Source: an uncultured Clostridia bacterium (GTDB taxonomy: Bacteria > Bacillota > Clostridia > Oscillospirales > Acutalibacteraceae). From it: a stretch of 11,299 bases of DNA. Below are positions 6,067 to 11,299 of the stretch, piece by piece; the first letter of the stretch is position 1, and each line of letters begins with the position of its first letter. Made by a program: the position numbers and the translations under genes. The notes under the pieces are model-generated. The model saw nothing but the letters and a program-made list of their open reading frames with translations. It was not told the origin of the DNA and did not search any database. Where the stretch lies: positions 1-11,299 of the forward strand of contig CALWMQ010000140.1 in NCBI GenBank assembly GCA_944382025.1, given 5' to 3'.

Positions 6067-7415
6067 TGGCGGACAATCCCAGAAAAGCGGCGGTACAGGC
6101 CCTGATCCAGTACCACAAGGAAAAAACCTATTCCAATATTGCTCTGGACCATTTGCTGAAGAACACCTGTATGGACGCCCAGGATCAGGCGCTCATGTCC
6201 CGGTTGTTTTATGGGGTTATTGAACGGCAGTTGACCATTGATTATGTTTTGAGCCGCTGTTCTACCACGCCTATCAAAAAGATGCACCCTTGGGTGGCGG
6301 ATATTCTTCGGGTGGGAACTTATCAGTTACTTTATATGGATAAGATTCCCCCATCTGCCGCTGTGAATGAAGCGGTAAAATTAGCCAAAACTATGAAGCA
6401 GGAGAAGGCTTCCGGATTTGTCAATGGGGTGCTCCGGGGTGTGGAGCGGAACAAAGAGATGATATGGAAAACGATTCCTCAGGGGGAAGAGGGAGAAGAA
6501 ATCCGTTTTTCCTGTCCAAGGGAACTGATTGCTTTTTGGAAAACAGCCTATGGAGAAACCGTGGCATCCGGTTTATTAGAGGAAATCAATCGGGTTCCCG
6601 ATACAGTGATCCGGGTGAATACCCTTCAAACCACTGTGGAAAAACTGGGGAGGCAGTTGAAAACTGCGGGGATAAATTACCAAACATTTGAGGGATTAGA
6701 GGGATGTTTTCGGTCGAATTGCGGTTCTTTCCTGAAAAATCTTGAATCTGAAGCCAATAACTGGTATTATCATCAGGATGCAGCTTCTCAGTTTGCCTGT
6801 GCTGCCTTTGGGGCGCAGCCCGGTGAGCGGATTGCGGATGTGTGTTCCGCTCCCGGCGGCAAAAGCTTTACTACCGCCCAGCGGATGAACAACCAGGGAT
6901 ATATCCTGGCCTGTGATATCTACCCGGCCAAATGTCGTGTGATAGAAGAACGGGCCGCCCATTTGGGAATCAGCATTTTGGAGACATTGGTAAGGGATGC
7001 TTCCAACCCCTGCCCGGCACACCTGGAGGAAGCCTTGGACCGGGTGATGTGCGACGGTCCCTGTCCCGGCCGGGGGGTGATCCGGCGGAAACCGGAGATC
7101 CGTTACAAGCCGTTGGAGAGCTTTCAGGATCTGCCGAAGCTACAATACGCCATTTTGGAGCAAAGCGCCAGGATGGTTCGGCCAGGCGGGATATTGCAAT
7201 ATTCTACTTGTACCCTCAACCCGGCGGAAAACGAGGAGGTAGTGGAACGGTTCCTTCAAAATCATCGGGAATTTTCACCGAGGATTTTGCCTTTGGATAG
7301 TTGCTTTAAAGCGGCGGGGCTGGAGCCGGACTGGAAAATCACCTTGTTCCCCCACATACATCAAACCGACGGCTTTTTTATTGCCGGATTTAACAAAAAC
7401 GGGGTGGATGTTTGA
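6066..7415 (+). CDS. rsmB: 16S rRNA (cytosine-967-C5)-methyltransferase RsmB
   Basis: RsmB methylates C967 of 16S rRNA with S-adenosylmethionine. The 449-residue protein has an N-terminal NusB-like RNA-binding domain (about residues 1-150, starting PRKAAVQALIQYHK) followed by the RsmB/Nop2 methyltransferase fold. The SAM-binding motif DVCSAPGGKS is at residues 258-267. Motif IV is CDGPCPGRGVIRRKPEIRY with C333, and motif VI is YSTCTLNPAENE with the expected nucleophile C382. Motif IV reads D-G-P-C-P-G where D-A-P-C-S-G is usual, but the key D330, P332 and C333 are kept. GGAGG at 6053-6057 precedes the start by 8 bases; the ATG shares one base with the upstream stop, and the stop overlaps the rlmN TTG start by 4 bases. 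Confidence 0.95.
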   Translation: MADNPRKAAVQALIQYHKEKTYSNIALDHLLKNTCMDAQDQALMSRLFYGVIERQLTIDYVLSRCSTTPIKKMHPWVADILRVGTYQLLYMDKIPPSAAVNEAVKLAKTMKQEKASGFVNGVLRGVERNKEMIWKTIPQGEEGEEIRFSCPRELIAFWKTAYGETVASGLLEEINRVPDTVIRVNTLQTTVEKLGRQLKTAGINYQTFEGLEGCFRSNCGSFLKNLESEANNWYYHQDAASQFACAAFGAQPGERIADVCSAPGGKSFTTAQRMNNQGYILACDIYPAKCRVIEERAAHLGISILETLVRDASNPCPAHLEEALDRVMCDGPCPGRGVIRRKPEIRYKPLESFQDLPKLQYAILEQSARMVRPGGILQYSTCTLNPAENEEVVERFLQNHREFSPRILPLDSCFKAAGLEPDWKITLFPHIHQTDGFFIAGFNKNGVDV

Positions 7416-8518
7416 AGCCCATAGATGTAAAATCCCTGACAGAGGAAGAATTGACCAGACAGTTTGCTGACTTGGGGTATCCGGCCTTTCGGGCCAGGCA
7501 GGTAAAGTCCTGGTTGGATAAAGGCTGTACCTCTTTTCAGGAGATGCTTAATTTGCCGGCCACCCTCCGAAGCCAACTGGAAGAACGATACACCATTCCC
7601 GGGGTCACGATCCTGCGAAGGCTGGATTCCCGTTTGGATGAGACGGCGAAATATCTATTCGGCCTTTCAGACGGGGAAACGGTGGAATCGGTACTCATGC
7701 ATTATCATCACGGCTGGTCCCAATGCCTGTCTACCCAGGTAGGATGCCGGATGGGCTGTTCTTTCTGCGCAACCGGTATGGGCGGACTCAGCCGTAACCT
7801 GCTACCCTCGGAGATGCTATCCCAGATCGAGACAGCCCAGGCCGATAAAAAAATACGTGTCTCCTCTATTGTACTCATGGGCATGGGAGAGCCTTTTGAT
7901 AATTATGAAAATGTCCTCCGGTTCTTGGAGATGCTGTCCGAACCCGGGGATGTCCATATTGGGATGCGCCATGTGTCCCTGTCCACTTGCGGACTGGTAG
8001 ATGGGATCCGCCGGCTGATGAAGGAAAAATTACAGCTGACCCTGTCGGTGTCCCTTCACGCCCCCAATAATGAGATCCGCTCCCGGTTAATGCCGGTTAA
8101 CCGCCGATGGCCGGTGGAGGAATTGCTGGAGGCCTGCCGGGAATACATCGACGCCACCGGACGGCGGATCTCCTTCGAATACGCCATGATTGCCGGGGTC
8201 AATGACAGCGATGCCTGTGCCAAGGAACTGGCCCGGCGGGTCAAAGGCATGTTGTGTCATGTCAACCTGATCCCCGCTAACGAGGTGGAGGGCAAACAGC
8301 ATAGACGCAGCAGCCGGGAACGGCTGGCGGCCTTCAGTGGGATCTTGGAAAAGAGCGGTATTACGGTTACCGTACGGCGAACCCTTGGCGCCGATATCAG
8401 CGCCTCCTGCGGACAGCTCAGACGGCAGTGCGCAAAATCGCCGGAGAAAACAGGAGACATGCAGACTGAGGTAAAATCAGCTGAACGGTATGAAATCTAT
8501 CCTGGAAGGGAGGAATGA
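7412..8518 (+). CDS. rlmN: Dual-specificity 23S rRNA/tRNA adenine-C2 methyltransferase RlmN
   Basis: RlmN is a radical-SAM enzyme that methylates C2 of A2503 in 23S rRNA and of A37 in some tRNAs, affecting translational accuracy and peptidyl-transferase antibiotics. The 368-residue product has the CxxxCxxC iron-sulfur motif (C112, C116, C119), the GMGEP motif at 157-161, and the two mechanistic cysteines C105 and C333 (equivalent to E. coli C118 and C355; C333 sits in ASCGQL). Start: the only in-frame start giving the full N-terminus (KPIDVKSLTEEEL) is TTG at 7412, overlapping the rsmB stop by 4 bases, with the GGTGG-like site at 7403-7407 just upstream; the next in-frame ATG is about residue 45, inside the N-terminal domain. 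After C333 there is a 35-residue tail of low conservation. Cfr is a relative, but the length, context and motifs favour RlmN. Confidence 0.95.
   Translation: MKPIDVKSLTEEELTRQFADLGYPAFRARQVKSWLDKGCTSFQEMLNLPATLRSQLEERYTIPGVTILRRLDSRLDETAKYLFGLSDGETVESVLMHYHHGWSQCLSTQVGCRMGCSFCATGMGGLSRNLLPSEMLSQIETAQADKKIRVSSIVLMGMGEPFDNYENVLRFLEMLSEPGDVHIGMRHVSLSTCGLVDGIRRLMKEKLQLTLSVSLHAPNNEIRSRLMPVNRRWPVEELLEACREYIDATGRRISFEYAMIAGVNDSDACAKELARRVKGMLCHVNLIPANEVEGKQHRRSSRERLAAFSGILEKSGITVTVRRTLGADISASCGQLRRQCAKSPEKTGDMQTEVKSAERYEIYPGREE
8506..8513 (+). promoter_or_regulatory. Ribosome binding site that fixes the prpC start
   Basis: AAGGGAGG at 8506-8513 is 7 bases before ATG 8521 but only 1 base before ATG 8515. 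The ATGA overlap with the rlmN stop at 8515-8518 is therefore probably not the real start. Confidence 0.75.
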
Positions 8519-8520
8519 CC

Positions 8521-9279
8521 ATGAGAGTGATTGGCAGGACCGATACCGGACGAGTACGGCCTAACAACCAGGACGCCTTCATCTGCGGCCGTCTGTCGGC
8601 TAGTACTTCCTTTGCGGTGGTATGTGATGGTATGGGCGGCGCCAATGGAGGCAATGTAGCCAGTGCCATCGCGATCAAGGTGATTTCGGACCGGATTGTG
8701 GACACCTACCGGGAAGGAATGAATGAAACATCCCTGAGGAATATGCTGGGATCCGCTATTTCCGCCGCCAATATCGAGGTGTTTGACGCGGCCATGGAGA
8801 ATTTGGATCTCCGGGGCATGGGAACCACGGTGGTAGCGGCAGTGGCGGATGAAAAGCAGGTATTTATCGCCCATGTGGGTGACAGCCGTGGATATATGGT
8901 GACCTCGGACGCGATCCGGCAGGTTACCAGGGACCATTCCATTGTCCAGGCTATGGTGGAAAAAGGCCAGCTGACCCAAAGTGAAGCCAAAAATCATCCC
9001 CGGAAGCACTTCCTGACCCGTGCGTTAGGGGTGGAAGAAACGGTAGACTGCGAATTTACCCAATGTGATTTCCCGGAAGGCGGCATTTTCCTTATTTGCA
9101 CTGACGGTCTGACCAATATGGTGGAGACCGATGACATATATGCTGTGATTCATGCATCCTCCTTTGAGGATGCGCCGGATAAATTGGTCGCCGCAGCCAA
9201 TATGGCTGGAGGCAGTGACAATATCACGGTAGTACTGATGGCCGGACAGGAAACCAGCGGGAAATCGAGTCAGGAGTGA
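8521..9279 (+). CDS. prpC: PP2C-family Ser/Thr protein phosphatase (Stp1/PrpC type)
   Basis: This cytoplasmic metal-dependent phosphatase removes phosphate from Ser/Thr, and is the usual opponent of the PASTA kinase encoded next to it. The 252-residue product (start 8521, chosen by the ribosome binding site) is a standard single-domain PP2C. Motifs in order: TDTGRVRPNNQDAF with D18, VCDGMGGANGG with metal-binding D36 and G37, GTTVVAAVADEKQVFIAHVG leading to GDSRGYM, TRDHS, CTDGLTNMV with D195, and GGSDNITVVLM with D233 and N234. All metal ligands expected for the M1 and M2 sites are present, so it should be active. It begins 2 bases after rlmN and ends 6 bases before prkC, the same order as prpC-prkC in B. 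subtilis, which supports joint expression. Confidence 0.95.
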   Translation: MRVIGRTDTGRVRPNNQDAFICGRLSASTSFAVVCDGMGGANGGNVASAIAIKVISDRIVDTYREGMNETSLRNMLGSAISAANIEVFDAAMENLDLRGMGTTVVAAVADEKQVFIAHVGDSRGYMVTSDAIRQVTRDHSIVQAMVEKGQLTQSEAKNHPRKHFLTRALGVEETVDCEFTQCDFPEGGIFLICTDGLTNMVETDDIYAVIHASSFEDAPDKLVAAANMAGGSDNITVVLMAGQETSGKSSQE

Positions 9280-9285
9280 TGAACC

Positions 9286-11299
9286 ATGGATAAGTATATT
9301 GGCAGACGGCTGGACGGCCGTTACGAGATCAAAGAGATCATTGGCGTAGGCGGTATGGCCTATGTCTATAAGGCTTATGATACGATTGATGACCGGGTTG
9401 TGGCGGTGAAGATCCTGAAGGACGAGTATCTTGCCAACGAGGAATTTACCCGCCGGTTTAAAAACGAATCCAAAGCTATTGCGATCCTGTCCCACCCCAA
9501 TATCGTCAAGGTATACGATGTGAGCTTTGGGGAACGGCTCCAGTATATTGTGATGGAATACATTGATGGGATCACCCTGAAGGAATATATCGATCAGCAG
9601 CGGGATATCAAATGGAAGGAAGCCGTACATTTCACAGTTCAGATCCTGCGCGCTCTGCAGCATGCCCATGACAAGGGAATCGTACACCGGGATATTAAGC
9701 CCCAGAATATTATGCTGTTGCCGGATGGCACGATTAAGGTGACGGATTTCGGTATCGCCCGTTTCTCCCGTCAGGATATCCGTGCCACCAGCGCTACAGA
9801 TAAGGCTATCGGATCGGTACACTATATTAGTCCGGAGCAGGCCAGAGGCGAGATTACCGATGAAAAAGCGGATATCTATTCTGTAGGGGTTATGCTGTAT
9901 GAGATGCTGACAGGCCGTCTCCCGTTTGAAGCGGATAATGCCGTGTCGGTAGCCATTATGCAGCTGCAGTCGGAACCAAAGCTTCCCCGGCAAATCAACC
10001 CTGCTATCCCGGAAGGGCTGGAAGAGATTACAATTAAAGCCATGCAGAAAGACCCTTCCAAACGGTATCAGACCGCAGCGGAAATGCTGTATGATATCGA
10101 TGAGTTTAAGCGCAATCCCAGCATCCATTTTGAGTACAAGTATTTTGTGGATGAGACCCCGACTAAATTTGTTGAGGCCATTACCAGGGTGAAAGGGGAG
10201 ACTTCTCCTGTGGAAACCGGGGAACTGGAACCGGTGGAGGAAGAGGAAGAAGAGGAAAGAAAAGGGCCTCCCGTGATCCCGATCTTGTTGGCGATTGCCG
10301 GGGCGTTTGTATTGGTGGCCATCATCTTTGTGGTGATCGTTGTGGTCAATAAAGTGATTAGCCCTGACACCGGAACGAAAGAAGAGGTGGTTGTCCCGCT
10401 TTTTATCGGGAAGAATTATAACGAGGACATTGCCAATAATCAGGAATATCTGGCGAACTTTGATTTTACTACTCCTAAGGAGCAGTACGATGATTCCCCT
10501 GCCGGCACCGTGTTGGATCAAAGCGAAGAAGCCGGTAAAACGATGAAGGTAAAACAGCGTCCTATTACCCTGACCATCAGCAAAGGACCTAACATGAAGC
10601 CCATTCCCGATGTGAAAAATCAGCATCAGGATATGGCGGCCCAAATCCTTAGATCCGAAGGCTTTGAGGTTTTCTATTCCCAGATGAGCAGTGACGAGGT
10701 ACAAAAGGGCTTTGTGATCAAGTCCATACCCGGATATCCGGAGTCCGCCGCGGTCGGCAGCGCCATTACCCTGGTGGTCAGCAATGGTCCCGAACCGGTG
10801 GCGGATGTACAGGTACCGAACGTGAAGGAAGTAGCCCAAGATGAGGCTATACGGCAGCTGACAGAAAAAGGATTCCTGGTGGTTCCCGAGAATATTGAGG
10901 TGAAGAACCATCCGTCTTATCCTGCCGGCACCGTGATTTCACAGACGCCTGCGGCGGATGACATGGCGCAGCCTGGTACTGAAGTCAAGCTGGTGGTCAG
11001 CAGCGGCTACCGTGATTTGACTATTAGTGTACCCCTGCCGACGTATGTGGATTTTCCCGTGGATCTGAAGGTGTATATCGATGGTGTGGAGTCTTCAAGC
11101 TTTACAGACCTTACCGGTATTTTGCCCAATATAAAGCGCACGATGGATTTTAACCTGACGGAACAGAAGGCCAGTTATCAATTTTCGGTACGGATATCCA
11201 AAAGCGGGGAAAATGATTTCGTGTCTTACGCGGAGTACGAGGTCAACGGCAGTACCGGTACTGCCGAGCTTAAGACCCTGAATGACGATATCTATGAGA
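9286..11299 (+). CDS. prkC: PASTA-domain Ser/Thr protein kinase PrkC (partial at 3' end)
   Basis: This is a membrane Ser/Thr kinase whose outside PASTA domains sense muropeptide/cell-wall fragments and whose inside kinase domain phosphorylates cytoplasmic targets. The reading frame is open for 671 codons and runs off the window, so the C-terminus is missing. Kinase domain, about residues 12-280: glycine loop GVGGMAYVYK from G20, K42, helix-C E61, HRDIKPQN with D136, DFG at 154-156, an activation loop rich in Thr/Ser before GSVHYISPEQARG, and GVMLYEMLTGRLPF. A Glu-rich juxtamembrane stretch (317-324) leads into a transmembrane helix, about 329-354. Three PASTA repeats follow, about 366-435, 437-503 and 506-575; the first is divergent. 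From about 577 a beta-rich segment (RDLTISVPLPTYVDF onward) is probably an Ig-like C-terminal domain, as known in staphylococcal PrkC/Stk1. CAGGAG at 9271-9276 precedes the start by 9 bases. Confidence 0.95.
   Translation, partial: MDKYIGRRLDGRYEIKEIIGVGGMAYVYKAYDTIDDRVVAVKILKDEYLANEEFTRRFKNESKAIAILSHPNIVKVYDVSFGERLQYIVMEYIDGITLKEYIDQQRDIKWKEAVHFTVQILRALQHAHDKGIVHRDIKPQNIMLLPDGTIKVTDFGIARFSRQDIRATSATDKAIGSVHYISPEQARGEITDEKADIYSVGVMLYEMLTGRLPFEADNAVSVAIMQLQSEPKLPRQINPAIPEGLEEITIKAMQKDPSKRYQTAAEMLYDIDEFKRNPSIHFEYKYFVDETPTKFVEAITRVKGETSPVETGELEPVEEEEEEERKGPPVIPILLAIAGAFVLVAIIFVVIVVVNKVISPDTGTKEEVVVPLFIGKNYNEDIANNQEYLANFDFTTPKEQYDDSPAGTVLDQSEEAGKTMKVKQRPITLTISKGPNMKPIPDVKNQHQDMAAQILRSEGFEVFYSQMSSDEVQKGFVIKSIPGYPESAAVGSAITLVVSNGPEPVADVQVPNVKEVAQDEAIRQLTEKGFLVVPENIEVKNHPSYPAGTVISQTPAADDMAQPGTEVKLVVSSGYRDLTISVPLPTYVDFPVDLKVYIDGVESSSFTDLTGILPNIKRTMDFNLTEQKASYQFSVRISKSGENDFVSYAEYEVNGSTGTAELKTLNDDIYE

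Noticed and set aside
8515..8520. ATG 8515 as prpC start (ATGA overlap with the rlmN stop)
   Set aside because: Only one base separates it from the ribosome binding site; ATG 8521 has ideal spacing and gives the usual PP2C N-terminus.
9025..10911. Long open frame on the minus strand opposite prpC and prkC (628 codons)
   Set aside because: It is antisense to two strongly supported genes with intact motifs, its translation is rich in His, Arg, Gly and Phe with no recognisable domain, and it has the look of a codon-bias shadow.
1..11299. Mobile element, phage, CRISPR, toxin-antitoxin or defence system
   Set aside because: Every gene belongs to a known housekeeping family in conserved order; no transposase, integrase, repeat array, tRNA insertion site or foreign-looking gene was seen.

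Overview
The window is a compact housekeeping gene cluster from a Gram-positive Firmicute, most likely a member of the Clostridia; an Oscillospiraceae-type gut anaerobe is my best guess, inferred from gene order, protein style and roughly 50% GC by eye. All twelve genes lie on the plus strand. The order yicC-remA-gmk-rpoZ-priA-def-fmt-(zinc peptidase)-rsmB-rlmN-prpC-prkC closely follows the well-known yloC-to-yloP block of Bacillus subtilis. Two differences stand out: coaBC, normally between rpoZ and priA, is absent, and a YugP-type membrane zinc peptidase sits between fmt and rsmB. I see no rRNA, tRNA, CRISPR array, insertion sequence, phage gene or other mobile element.

Layout. Bases 1-112 hold the 3' end of yicC (an RNase-like YicC/YloC family protein). 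A 100-base gap with a small GC-rich hairpin leads to remA (213-485), which overlaps gmk (best start 478), which overlaps rpoZ (1097-1306). After 29 bases comes priA (best start 1336, to 3807). The largest gap is the 128 bases before def (3936-4403). It starts with a perfect extended -10 element (TGTTATAAT) lying across the priA stop codon, followed by a foldable leader, so I propose an internal promoter for the downstream genes. fmt (4428-5360), the zinc peptidase (5374-6066), rsmB (6066-7415), rlmN (TTG start 7412, to 8518), prpC (best start 8521, to 9279) and prkC (9286 to beyond the window end) then follow with gaps or overlaps of at most 24 bases, consistent with one translationally coupled transcript.

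How the genes work together. The block joins nucleotide and transcription functions (Gmk, RNA polymerase omega), replication restart (PriA), the formyl-methionine cycle (Fmt adds formyl to initiator Met-tRNA, Def removes it from nascent proteins), ribosome and tRNA methylation (RsmB, RlmN), and a Ser/Thr phosphorylation switch responsive to cell-wall fragments (PrkC kinase with PASTA domains, reversed by PrpC). The gene expected after prkC is rsgA, but that lies outside the window and is inference only.

I did not find a convincing undescribed system. The observations most worth a second look are the promoter/leader before def, the missing coaBC, the embedded zinc peptidase, and the C-terminal extension of PrkC after its PASTA repeats.
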